Shown here piece by piece: positions 10,901 to 19,715 of a stretch of DNA of 64,000 nucleotides. Origin of the DNA: Paratinospora sagittata. Its lineage: Eukaryota; Streptophyta; Magnoliopsida; Ranunculales; Menispermaceae. Positions within the stretch are counted from its first letter, which is position 1. Every line of letters starts with the position of its first letter. Both the position numbers and the translations under genes were made by a program. The notes under the pieces were generated by a model. It made no database searches, was not told where the DNA came from, and saw only the letters and a program-made list of their open reading frames with translations. The stretch covers positions 30,692,296 to 30,756,295 of the forward strand of contig CM069612.1 of assembly GCA_035771175.1 (NCBI GenBank), given 5' to 3'.

Positions 10901-13867
10901 GATCCATCAGAGGGAGCCTCCTGGGCTTGTGACTGGGAATGGGTCTCCCAGAGGTCCATCTCCCCCAAGCTCTGAAAACAGTTTGGCAAGGGCAGGCCCA
11001 CCCCATTGTTGCACAGCCCAGGTCTTCTGCCATCCACATCACGTGACGCGCCATCCATCTGTCACCTGTTACAACGAATCACACTTTGTGATATCCTGAC
11101 AGGTACGTCCGCCACCTAACCCTGCATGCGCAACACGTCGTTCGTGCCAGACCTGGACGACTGATGGATGACAATGTTTTCAGGAAGAAAACCATCCTTC
11201 TCGCCTCGCACCTTTAACCTAGCCATGTCCAACATCGAGCCACTGGCAGATTCGTGAAAATTTCCTGTAACCCTCCACACTTCTCACCTACTTTCTTAAG
11301 CGTCTCGACTGTCCATGTTGCAACTGGGATCCCTTCAACCTCGATCCAACTATTTCGGCACTGAATTTTACGTTCCTTCCATTGGAGCTCTGACAACCAA
11401 CTCTTGAACTCCACCACTGAACTAAAGGCCTTCATCTTCCCACCAAGCAGTCTCGACTTTTCGCTACCATCAATACATTGGAAGACAGCCCGATCAACCC
11501 CCAAGAAGATCAACATCACAGCACGACCTAGGGCATTCTGAAGTTCTGCTTTAATATCGTCCCACTAATCCTCAGACGATTTACAAAAGACTACCACATC
11601 CATCGATACAGAATGTGTAGAAACCGTCCTTAACCCCGTGTTCGTCCCACTGTACCTCTGAGAAGTTGCCATCTCCACCATACTGTTCGTAGCCGAGACC
11701 TTCTTTCTCCACTCTATTTCAGCTTCAGGCTTATAATTGCCCTTATCTTGCCATTTTGATTTGTTGCCATCTTGTTTCAATCTGGAGCTAAATGTCCCCG
11801 TACTCTTCTTGGCAGAGAATGTCGACAAGCATCTCCCAAAGCTACCCCATCCTTTTGACCTTCCTTCCTTCGGCAAAAAAATTGAGAACTGACAACCTCC
11901 TGCTATCTTCGTTATCCTCAAGAAACCACCACCAGCGAAGTTATGGCCCCTAAAAACCCTTTTAAAAGATCCGTCCGATCTCGCCATCCCAACGTCGTCC
12001 AAAAGCTTCAATATCCATGTGACCAACCCCATTTCAAGCTCCAATGAGAATCTTTTTGACGCCGTGAACTCCTCAATCCTGATGGTTACTCCATCCAAGC
12101 TCTGTGAAACACGAAAATTTTTTCGAGACACTCTAAAAGATTGTCTGGACGACTCGTCAAAGCGTAAAAAGGAAGACCTCTATTGACCTTGGACGTGCTT
12201 CTTCAAGTCCCTGTCTTGATAATCCGACCTTCTAAAATCTTATCGGCGTGACTGATAGCAACGGCCTAAAACTCGTTTTGGTCGACGCTCTCTTCCTTGC
12301 GTGAAACCCATTTTGTCTTTCCAACCAAATCTTAAAATATAGACAAAAGAAATACTTCATAAATGGTGCAGATGCAGCAACAATTTTGTTACTTGGAGCC
12401 TTTGAAGAGGCCAATGGTGTGGTGTTGCAGCAGCACCATTTGCTTGGAACATTAGAAGAGCACAGCCCATGACCATGAACTAGTGAAGGGGTACTATGTT
12501 GTTGCTTGGAGTCTTGGAGGGGGGCAATCATGAACTGGTGAAGACTAACCACAACCGCTTCCAAGACCATTGCTTGGAAGGGGGTGGTGGTGGTCAGAGA
12601 CTCACAGTGATAGAACTAGAAATTTAGAGGAGGGCATGATTGTTAGAGAGGTAGATATGAAAATCTAGAATAGGGTGACACTAAACAAAAAGACTAGGAA
12701 GCTTGGAAGGGGGAGGGTGATGTTGACTACTCAATTGCAAGAGTCGGTGCATGATTTTTTTTTTCCCTTGATGTTGTGATTGCAAACGAGGCAGTAGAGG
12801 ATTATCTAAAGCAGAAATTAGAAGGGGTGGTATTCTAAATAGATTTTGCAAAGGCCTATGACTCGGTGGATTGGGACTTCCTAGACTTTTCAATGGAGGG
12901 GAAGGGTATGGGCGTAAGATGGAGGAAATGGATTCGTAGTTGCCCGAATTCAGTCACATATTCTGTGGTGATTAATGGAAGGCCTAGAGGTAAGTTTGCG
13001 GCAAAGAAAGGCTTGAGACAAGGTGACTTGCTCTCCTCCTTCCTATTTACTTTGGTTGCCGATGGCTTGGAAAGATTGTTGGGATAGAGCGAGGCAATGT
13101 TCTGTTATTTGGGGGTTTAGGATTGACACTAAGGAGGTGGAAGTGTTTCGTTTCAATATGTCGATGACATCTTCCTATATCTACAGGGTTCGGAAAGTAA
13201 CGTGATGGAAGTCATTTGCATTCTCCAATGCTTTTGCATGATTTCAGGGTTGAGTTAATAGGGGTGTAATCAGGTTGGGTCGGGTCGGGTTTTGGCGCAA
13301 ATACCATTTAAACCATGAAAAAAATATGATTAAGTCTTATTTGATCAGGATCTTTGAAAGATGTATCTTTGATGCTAGATGTGAACCACAAACACCATTT
13401 AAACCATGGAAAGAATATGATTAAGTCTTATTTGATCAGGATCTTTGAAAGATGTGCTTAAAGCATCAAATTTTAGCATCTTGAAGCTTGCATAACAGGA
13501 GAGATGTGTACTTCTAAAAAAAATTATTATTCATCATATCCACATGTACCATTGTTAACATAATCGATTGGCATTTTTGCAGGGGGATTGTAAGCATACT
13601 ATTGTTATTAGGGACATGAGGTTGCTCCACCAAGATGATGTCAAGAATCGTGCAGCTTATCCAGTGCTCACATTTCGGCAAAAATCTCGTTTACAGAAAT
13701 GCTGTGTCTGCAGGATTTATCGTGCTTCAAAGGTAACTGTGGATGACAAATGGGCCCAGGAGAATCCGTGCTATTTTTGTGACAATTGCTATTATCTTCT
13801 TCACTATAACGAAGATGGGACTCTTTTATATCATGATTTCACAGTATATGATAATCATAATGAGTAG
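4917..13867 (+). CDS. SNAP50: SNAP50/SRD2-like snRNA-activating complex subunit 3, C-terminal part
   Basis: Three plus-strand exons join in phase 0: 4917-5042 (starts [20 protein letters not shown]), 5123-5383 ([20 protein letters not shown] through LYCHQ) and 13583-13867 ([15 protein letters not shown] to stop). They give 223 codons. Splice sites fit: TTTGGCAG, GAA/GTATTC, TTTGTAG, CAG/GTATTA, TTTTTGCAG. The fold is the SNAPC3 zinc-binding domain, with [13 protein letters not shown] and [13 protein letters not shown] as Cys/His clusters. Family members belong to SNAPc, which binds the upstream element of snRNA promoters for Pol II and Pol III. The N-terminal exons are absent upstream; matching ones lie inverted near 16.1-18.7 kb. 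The last intron is 8.2 kb and contains a full-length antisense LINE. These exons are intact, but the whole gene as found here is probably not functional. Confidence 0.8.
5384..6263. other. Intronic sequence left of LINE
   Basis: This is the first part of the long SNAP50-like intron. No coding similarity was seen. The frame running on from the preceding exon to about 5590 is intron read-through. Confidence 0.5.
6264..6277. repeat. Target-site duplication of LINE (left copy)
   Basis: TCCAACCAAATCTT is directly repeated at 12320-12333. The pair brackets the LINE, with a poly(T) run on this side and the 5' end of the element on the other, as expected for target-primed reverse transcription. Confidence 0.85.
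6380..10015 (-). pseudogene. LINE ORF2: endonuclease-reverse transcriptase, frameshifted
   Basis: ORF2 likely starts at ATG 10015 ([18 protein letters not shown]). The AP endonuclease shows WNVRG, LLQETR, VYGPN and GGDFNVV (about 10015-9540). A linker with [10 protein letters not shown] (about 9030) leads to RT blocks: [14 protein letters not shown] and LIPKK (8830-8600), FRPISL (about 8580), [13 protein letters not shown] (about 8210) and the catalytic block as FADDCLVL (about 8060). Then come YLGLPLGG (about 7880), the thumb-like [20 protein letters not shown] (about 7800) and GGLGIGN (about 7560). The C-terminus [12 protein letters not shown] (about 6530) matches zf-RVT proteins. At least five frame changes break it. 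Plant L1 elements normally encode about 1,200-1,300 residues here, and the span fits. Confidence 0.8.
6754..6945. repeat. 96-bp tandem duplication inside LINE ORF2
   Basis: Two near-identical copies (from 6754 and from 6850) share CCAATTTGG.GATAAAGTCCAATTT and GTTGCAGAATATCAGCACAATTT. The duplication lies in the region encoding the zf-RVT-like C-terminus and disrupts it. Confidence 0.7.
10100..12131 (-). pseudogene. LINE ORF1: DUF4283-like nucleic-acid-binding protein, broken
   Basis: This is the 5' ORF of the LINE on the minus strand. It opens near ATG 12131 ([20 protein letters not shown]). A stop near 11565 interrupts it; then 11519-11214 carries the typical [20 protein letters not shown] segment and EKCGG. 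An acidic Ser/Asp-rich tail ([14 protein letters not shown], about 10580) and a final helix-like segment with [20 protein letters not shown] (about 10230) follow. In the family ORF1 binds RNA as a chaperone. Frame changes and stops show this copy is dead. Short plus-strand frames here are shadows. Confidence 0.65.
12320..12333. repeat. Target-site duplication of LINE (right copy)
   Basis: TCCAACCAAATCTT matches 6264-6277 exactly. Confidence 0.85.
12770..13255 (+). pseudogene. LINE reverse transcriptase fragment
   Basis: The plus strand encodes a stretch of plant L1 [20 protein letters not shown] (then a stop), [40 protein letters not shown] and [10 protein letters not shown], then degenerate sequence past a frameshift. 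The usual FADDT catalytic block is not readable. It lies outside the duplication of the neighbouring LINE and in the opposite orientation, so it is a separate, older insertion in the same intron. Confidence 0.75.
13301..13456. repeat. 91-bp tandem duplication
   Basis: ACCATTTAAACCATG followed by AATATGATTAAGTC and GATCAGGATCTTTGAAAGATGT occurs twice, starting near 13303 and 13394. The repeat is in the SNAP50-like intron just upstream of its last exon. Confidence 0.75.
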
Positions 13868-14329
13868 TTTAGGAGGATATCAATTGGAGCATACAACAAT
13901 GAATGTCGTGGATAAAGATTACTGTAGTCATTATATATTAGAATTCTAAGTAGAGCTATTTATTTGATAGCAATTGAGAAATGTTAAATTCTTAGAATCC
14001 TTAGTAAAGCTATTTGTTTCACGCATAGAGCTGTTCAATGTTGCCCCATCCTCTACCTAACCAGACCCAATCAATATGAACTTTAATGGTTGCAAGGAAA
14101 GCGTTACAAGCAACAAAGAGCATTTCTTATATGGTCTCCCAATTTATTTGGGGGTATGGAGTAAATGAATCGGAAAGATTATATTTACACTGCAAGGCAA
14201 GGAAAACCAAGCCTATTATTCTTGACCATTGTATCTCTGCATCCAGATTCAACCAGGATTTCTTCCCTACCTTCGCGATTCATCAATTTCCTAGTCTCAT
14301 TTGTTACCCCTTCCACTTCCTTGACAGAA
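13868..14329. other. Downstream flank of SNAP50-like last exon
   Basis: This probably holds the 3' UTR of the SNAP50-like gene. No further gene was recognised. The open frames here show no family signal. Confidence 0.35.
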
Positions 14330-14680
14330 GCACGTAATAGCCACCACAATGCTCTGGTTTCAACTCAAAGAGATGCTCAGCAAGCCACCTACCCAACTCT
14401 ATACTAACATATACCCTGCATGCCCCACCTAAACTCCGCGGCCTGAGAAAAAAAAACAAAAAAAAGGAAACTCAGCATGTTTGTTGGCCTAATATCCTGA
14501 GAAAACATCTCAATTGAAGTACCTTGACCCACTTATCGACTATCCCACTATAACAACCAGACAAACTGTGACGTAGGACGCTATGTCAGAGTCAACACCT
14601 CTCTACCCCTCAATCGTGTCAAAGAGATAAGTACTTCACCTCACATTTGGGAACCCAATATAATGTTCTTTCCTACTCCA
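14330..14680 (-). pseudogene. PPR protein fragment, older decayed copy
   Basis: This stretch is related to the neighbouring PPR fragment at 14728-15072. Both contain a CCACAATGCTCTGG.TTCA block and matching segments around CATGTTTGT.GGC and GAGTCA.CAACACCTC. No continuous frame survives. It is a second, more diverged copy of the same gene 3' region, on the minus strand. Confidence 0.5.
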
Positions 14681-14727
14681 CTAGTATCCTACTAGCTTCT
14701 TCCCATTTCCCTGCTTCTGCATAGATA

Positions 14728-15072
14728 TTAGAGAAGAATATAGCAGCCACAATGCTCTGGCTTCAGCTCAAGGAGGTGCTCTGTAACCCACCTTCCCAAC
14801 TGTACATTGCCGTAGACTTTGCATGCCCCAAGCAATGCGTCCCAAACATTTTCATCTGGTTCAACTGGCAACCCTCTGTTCTGCAGCCTCTTCCACAAGG
14901 CCACAGCACGCACAAGAAGATCAACCATGCATGCATAATGCATGTTTGTAGGCTTGATATCCCGGGAAATCATGTCACTGAAATATTTTACCCCCGTTTC
15001 AACCAGCCCACCATAACTGCACGCGGATAAAACAACAATGTAGGTATTTGAGTCAGTCAACACCTCCATTGT
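14728..15072 (-). pseudogene. PPR (PLS-type) protein C-terminal fragment
   Basis: The minus strand encodes 113 residues typical of the end of a PLS-class pentatricopeptide protein: TYIVVLSACSYGGLVETGVK, YFSDMISRDIKPTNMHYACM, VDLLVRA, then the E-domain-like WDALLGACKVYGNVQLG and LLELKPEHCGCYILL. Such proteins bind organellar RNA in mitochondria or plastids. The N-terminal repeats and end of the E domain are missing, there is a deletion after VDLLVRA, and a related broken copy lies next to it. Confidence 0.7.
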
Positions 15073-15213
15073 TTCCAGTGCCCCGCCCGCACTTGGGGGG
15101 CATAGACAGCCACAACAACACCTGTATCATCTCAGCATCTGCATTGGCTGGCAGGGACAACAATCTTAATATCAATTCCAAAGAGACCCTCTTGGATTAG
15201 AGGTGTTTCAGAT

Positions 15214-15604
15214 TTACCTCCTTGTCTTTGCCCTTTTCATGCCTAGACTGTTGTTGAATGGCGATACAGAACCTGACATGTGTGAGCCTTCATCACGCGG
15301 AGTACCATTCAGCATTGCTAGCTCTTGCAGTTGCTGTTTCTTGATGAAATCTTGAGATTCGTCCTGTATTAGAATAGAACAGAATTGCCACTGAGCAATG
15401 GGAGCCATACCAAAAGAACAATCCATCTTATAATATAATTGAGTTGATCCGGTGTAGAAAAGGGAAACTTACCACAGGTTTCAACAAATCTTCAAGGATC
15501 TCCCATGCTTGCATCAGCTGAGCATCAATTATTTCAACAGGCAGTTCTGCCTCTACAAGTATATGGAGAGGCTCATATCCTGGTTTCCCCCTCATCGTCT
15601 CTTC
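15214..15604 (-). pseudogene. KH-domain (STAR/Quaking-like) protein, last two exons
   Basis: Two minus-strand exons with good splice sites: 15604-15473 (starts [20 protein letters not shown], ends ILEDLLKPV) and 15363-15214 ([40 protein letters not shown], stop). They join in phase 0. They match the end of the KH domain and the C-terminal tail of plant STAR proteins that bind RNA. Relative to the family consensus a few residues after PGYE appear deleted. The upstream N-terminal and KH exons are not found before the SNAP50-like exon at 16204-16138, so this is a displaced gene end. Confidence 0.7.
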
Positions 15605-15625
15605 CTGCCAGAAGCAAATGACCAA

Positions 15626-16137
15626 ATGAATAGAACAAAACTATGACATTAAAATAAATTATCTCCAATGCATGCTATTTACTAAGTGTACAAAGCAATT
15701 CATTTTAATTCACCCAGGATCATACCAAGCTTCAATGTGAGTATTAGCTCATATACACTGTTGGAAAATCTTCCTGCAAATTCTTGCCTTTTGGTTCAGA
15801 GGTGATTCAATATGATACCAGAGCTCAGGATGGTCTAAGATTTTTCCCATATATCCGTCTGGTATTCATTTGTTCACATGCATTTTAGAGGGGCGTTAGT
15901 GCTAACTGACACTACTGCAGGAGCCTCATCCTGTAACCTATAGAGCTTTTGGATTCTTAGATAATCCAACTCACTGAGATACCACTAAATGAATGCTATG
16001 TATGTATGTATGCATATACATATTAATTCTTGAACTCTCGTGGTGTTCGTCACCCTGCAGTAAACGATAATATATTTTGAGAAGCATATTTGTAGTGACA
16101 GTTGAGCTTCTTGTATCTAAAGTATCAATGAACCTAC
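15626..16137. other. Non-coding stretch between KH exons and SNAP50-like exon 3
   Basis: No coding similarity was seen. It includes a short TATG-type repeat near 15996-16022. Confidence 0.4.
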
Positions 16138-16756
16138 CTTGAACGCTTGCTCAAGAGCTCTCTCTGCCAGTTCTTCTTCAGTAAACACTTTCAGCTCATC
16201 AAGTCTGTGAACACATCAACAGTGTGCTTAAAATAAAAATTTACCGTCGAATGCGATATAAACAATGCATGTAATGAGTCCCGTTAATACATGCATTCAT
16301 CGGCCAGCCAGTCGCACCTCCTCTATGAGATTTATGTCGGAACAAGAATGCAATTAAACAATAGAACAAGTACAGGTCCGAAAAATCTTATCCAGAAAAC
16401 AGAGGAAACTAAAACTTGATTTACAAAAGGTCATCCTCGCATACTTGAGAAGAATCTACAAGTACTTCAGCTCTCAAACTCTGCAACAATCAAATTATAA
16501 ATGAACTATTATTCAATCAAAACCAAAGAAAAAAAAACATAATAATGATTGAGAAAACAGGGAAGGGACGAAGAAGTTTCAGCACACAGATATAAAATTG
16601 AAAGTCAAAGTTACCTCCAGTTCCTCGAATGTCAATGCTTCGAATTCGGTGGCTCTGATGACTGGACCAACAAGGTCAGGAATGTAGATAGGCCCTCCAC
16701 ACTGTATGGAGTTGTAAAGAGCTTGATATGGAAGCGAAGACCCGAACAATGTCCAT
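16138..16756 (-). pseudogene. SNAP50: SNAP50-like exons 1-3, left copy
   Basis: Minus-strand exons: 16756-16615 (SIQCGGPIYIPDLVGP, ATEFEALTFEELE), 16480-16425 (SLRAEVLVDSSQVCEDDL) and 16204-16138 (LDELKVFTEEELAERALEQA then FK). Donors and acceptors fit (GAG/GTAACT, TTGCAG, TT/GTAAAT, CACAG, AAG/GTAGGT), and lengths give phase 0 at the end of exon 3. This matches the N-terminus of plant SRD2/SNAP50 as I recall it. Exon 1 has one extra base after the ATG relative to the right copy, so the ATG frame stops early. Exons 1-2 lie inside the inverted repeat; exon 3 lies outside it. The next exons of the gene are not found downstream on this strand. Confidence 0.65.
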
Positions 16757-17039
16757 GTTTTCGGGCATTATAAACTAGCTCGCCCTTAGTTTCGAAATCC
16801 AGGAACTTTGATTCTTCTAATTCGCACGCTATTACAATTAAAGATCGTTAGGAATGTTGAAACTTGAAAGACGGCTGCGACGAGATGTCGATGGCTGATT
16901 AGGGTGGGTCGTCGATAATGCTGAAAGACGCAAAGCGAACGGAACAACCAGAATTCAGGGAAAGGAATGGAGATATCTACAGAAATAGGAGAAGAAAAGA
17001 GTGCGCACGGCGCAAGCACGAGAAAGAGAAAAAAGGGAG

Positions 17040-17410
17040 CGGGAGAATGAATCGGTTGTCCTTCGCGCTAAAGCCTAAGGAGGCTTTAAATAGCCAGTAA
17101 ACCAAAGTCGTCGATTGGAGCAAGGAGCGGGTTTCGTTGCGACTTGCGAACCAAGAGTTCACAGTCTGACGAAAATTATAATACCAAATAAATATAAATG
17201 AATCGGCTGTGCTTCGCACTAATCTTAAAGGGCCTTTAAATAGCCAGTAAACCAAAGTTGCCGACTGAGCAAGGAGCAGATTTCCGTGCGACTTGCGACC
17301 CAAGAGTCACAGTCCAACGAAAATTACAAAACATACCGAAGTTGCTGACTGGAGCGGGGAGCAGATTTTGGTGCGACTTGCGACTCAAGAGTCACCGACG
17401 AAAATTACAA
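17040..17410 (-). promoter_or_regulatory. Reiterated promoter-like units, left arm
   Basis: Direct repeats each contain, on the minus strand, TTTTCGTCGGACTGTGACTC-like sequence, GCTCC, CGGCAACTTTGGTTTACTGG and CTATTTAAAGCC. The TATTTAAAG block is TATA-like and lies a few hundred bases before the ATG at 16756. Two to three units of roughly 130-170 bp are present. The promoter role is inferred from position only. Confidence 0.4.
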
Positions 17411-17416
17411 ATTGTT

Positions 17417-17700
17417 TTGTAATTTTCGTCGGACTGTGACTCGCACCGAAACCTGCTCCTTGCCCCAGTCGGTAACTTTGGTTTACTGGCTATTTCAAGC
17501 CCCCTTAGAATTTAGCGCGAAACGCAGCCGATTCATTTATATTTATTTGGTATTGTAATTTTCGTCGGACTGTGACTCTTGGGTCCAAGTAAACTCGCTT
17601 CTTGCTCCCGTTGGCAACTTTGGTTTACTGGCTATTTAAAGCCACCTTAGGCTTTAGCGCATAGCACACCCGATTCATTCTCCCACTCCCTTTTTGCACT
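17417..17700 (+). promoter_or_regulatory. Reiterated promoter-like units, right arm
   Basis: This is the mirror of the left-arm units. TGTAATTTTCGTCGGACTGTG occurs twice, and TTTGGTTTACTGGCTATTT occurs twice, the second reading CTATTTAAAGCC. It precedes the right SNAP50-like exon 1 at 18309. Confidence 0.4.
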
Positions 17701-17892
17701 TTCTCGCACTTGCGCAGTGCACACACACTCTTTTCTTCCCCTATTTATGTAGATATCTCCATTCATTTTCCCAAATTCTGGTTGTTCCATTGGCTTCGAG
17801 TCTGTCAGCATTATTTACGACCAGCCCTAATCAGCCATCAACATCTCGTCACAGCCGTTTTTTCCAGTTTCAGCATTCCTAATGATCTTTAA

Positions 17893-18214
17893 GGGTGTAT
17901 TTAGTACTTAAAAAAATAGTGATTTTTTTAGGAAAGTCTATTTTTTCATATTTGGTTGGCAATAAAAGCTGAGAAAAAGTTTTAAAATTTTTTTCTGGGG
18001 TCCATCATTTTTTCAACTAGGGGTTGAGAAAAAAAGTTTTTTTGCATTAATTAAAAGAAGTTACATTTATATAATTGAATAATTAACTAATCACCAATTA
18101 TGATAAAAAAATTTCATGTCTAACCAAACAACCATGAAAAAAAAATTTTAAGCACATTTTTTCAAGAAAATACTACTTTTTCAAGAAAATATTTTTTATC
18201 TACCAAATACACCC
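17893..18214. mobile_element. Tourist-like (PIF/Harbinger) MITE
   Basis: This 322-bp AT-rich element has imperfect terminal inverted repeats (GGGTGTATTTAGTA at the left; the right end reads GGGTGTATTTGGTAG on the reverse strand). It is flanked by TAA duplications (17890-17892 and 18215-18217). A 3-bp TWA duplication with GGG...-type ends is characteristic of Tourist elements. The other palindrome arm keeps an uninterrupted CTTTAATTG, the expected empty site. It has no coding capacity. Confidence 0.85.
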
Positions 18215-18308
18215 TAATTGTAATAAAAATGAAATAGTGCAAATTTAAAGAATCAAAGTTCCTGAATTTCAAAACTAAGGGCGAGCTAGTTTACAATTCC
18301 CCTAAGAC

Positions 18309-18722
18309 ATGGACATCGTTTGGTTTTCGCTTCCATATCAAGCTCTTTACAACTCCATACCCTATGGAGGGCCTATCTACGTTCTTGACCTTGTTGGTCA
18401 AATCACCAGAACTGTGAGCATTAGCATTCGAGGAACTGGAGGTAACTTTGACTTTCAATTTTATATCTATTTTGAGATTTAGTGCTTCCTTACCAAGATT
18501 CTATCTCTTCGAGTTACTATTTCAAAAAAAAGAGCGTTCTATGATAAAATTATATCTATGTGTTGAAACTTCTCCGTCTCTTCCCTGTTTTCTCAATCGT
18601 TATTATGGTTTTTTTTTAATTTATTTTTATTGAATAATAGTTCATTTATAATTTGATTGTTGCAAGAGATTGAGAGCTAAAGTACTTGTAGATTCTTCTC
18701 AAGTATGCAAGGATGACCTTTC
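18309..18722 (+). pseudogene. SNAP50: SNAP50-like exons 1-2, right copy
   Basis: Plus-strand exon 1 at 18309-18441 begins MDIVWFSLPYQALYNSIPYG with its ATG in frame. Compared with the left copy it lacks about 8 bases before the GAGGAACTGGAG/GTAACT donor, which shifts the frame. Exon 2 at 18667-18722 (RLRAKVLVDSSQVCKDDL) keeps its 56-bp length and a C/GTAAGT donor. No exon 3 follows; the palindrome ends and LINE sequence begins. It is a broken partial copy. Confidence 0.65.
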
Positions 18723-18833
18723 GTAAGTCAAGTTTTTAGTTTCCGGTTTTCTGATAAGACGACAAAAATCTCATAAGAGGAGGTGTGACTGGTTGGCCGA
18801 TGAATGCATGCATTAACATGACTCATAGCATTC

Positions 18834-19715
18834 TGCCCTAGCCATTAGAGTTTTTTCTTTTATGAATTCCACTAGCCACCTCCCCCAACCAAGTTGGGCA
18901 AACATTAATGCCAGCCATTTGGCTTTTAGCCATATTAATCACCATCCTAGACATCCAACAAAAGCATTCAACCACCATAGCTCCATTATGAAGGCATCTA
19001 TCATCACTCTCGAGGAAGAGCAAAGTATCATCTGCAAATTGAAGATGGGTAACCTCTACCCTCTCTCGACCAGCCCTAAACCCTACAATCAATTCAGACT
19101 CCCTAGTTGAGTCCAACATCCTTCCTAAAACTTCCACCACCAGGGTAAATAGGAGGGGGAAAGAGGGTCGCCTTGCCTTAGCCCCCTCTCGCCCGCAATC
19201 TTGCCTTGGGGACGACCATTGACGAAAACAGAATAGGACACAGAATGTAGGCATCCCTGGATCCACATCCTCCATCTAGGCCCAAACCCCTTCATCTTCA
19301 AAACATAATCAAGGAAATCTCAATTAACCATGTCATACGCCTTAGCAAAATCAAGCTTAAACACCACCCCTCCCTTCTTGGAAGATCTATAATCTTCAAC
19401 CAATTCATTTGCAATGAGAGCAACATCCACAATCTGACGCCCCTGAATAAATGTCATTTGGTTCATGGACACAGTATCCTGTAAAACCTCCTTCAACCTA
19501 TTAGCCAAGACCTTGGCAATAATCTTATACAAAGACGTGCTAAGGCTGATACCCTCCTCGACCCATTCTTCTTTGGGATGAGACAAATGAATGTTTCTTT
19601 AGTACAACCATTCATGACCCCATTATGAAAGAACTCCGCTAGTAAACCACAAAGGTGCAAAAATCTCCTAACAAATAGTAGTTTCATACAAGAGAGGAGT
19701 TTTGAACTCACGACG
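18834..19715 (-). pseudogene. LINE reverse transcriptase fragment
   Basis: The minus strand carries plant L1 RT blocks in order: ETFICLIPKKNGSRRVS (about 19600), [20 protein letters not shown] (about 19530), MNQMTFIQGRQIVDVALIAN, GGVVFKLDFAKAYDMVN (about 19330), then VEVTHLQFADDTLLFLESDD (about 19030) with the intact FADD motif, and INMAKSQMAGINV. Frameshifts and stops interrupt it. Both ends are missing, and no target duplication was found. Confidence 0.75.

Larger units (their letters stand above)
6278..12319 (-). mobile_element. Full-length plant L1-type LINE (about 6.0 kb)
   Basis: The element runs from its 5' end at 12319 to a poly(A) tail (plus-strand poly(T), about 6278-6287). It is bracketed by a perfect 14-bp duplication. 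From 5' to 3' it has ORF1 (DUF4283-like, 12131 to about 10100), then ORF2 with an AP endonuclease, an RT domain and a zf-RVT-like C-terminus. ORF1 and ORF2 are each cut by several frameshifts and stops, so this copy cannot encode its own machinery. It sits antisense in the last intron of the SNAP50-like gene. Confidence 0.85.
16272..18828. repeat. Large inverted repeat with divergent SNAP50-like 5' ends
   Basis: The left arm (about 16272-17410) and right arm (about 17417-18828) are reverse complements with scattered mismatches, around a 6-base centre at 17411-17416. Near-identical blocks include AAAATTACAA/TTGTAATTTT at the centre, the promoter repeats, SNAP50-like exons 1 and 2, and GGCCGATGAATGCATG at the outer ends. 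The right arm is longer mainly because of a 322-bp MITE. The arms place two gene starts back to back. Confidence 0.85.
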
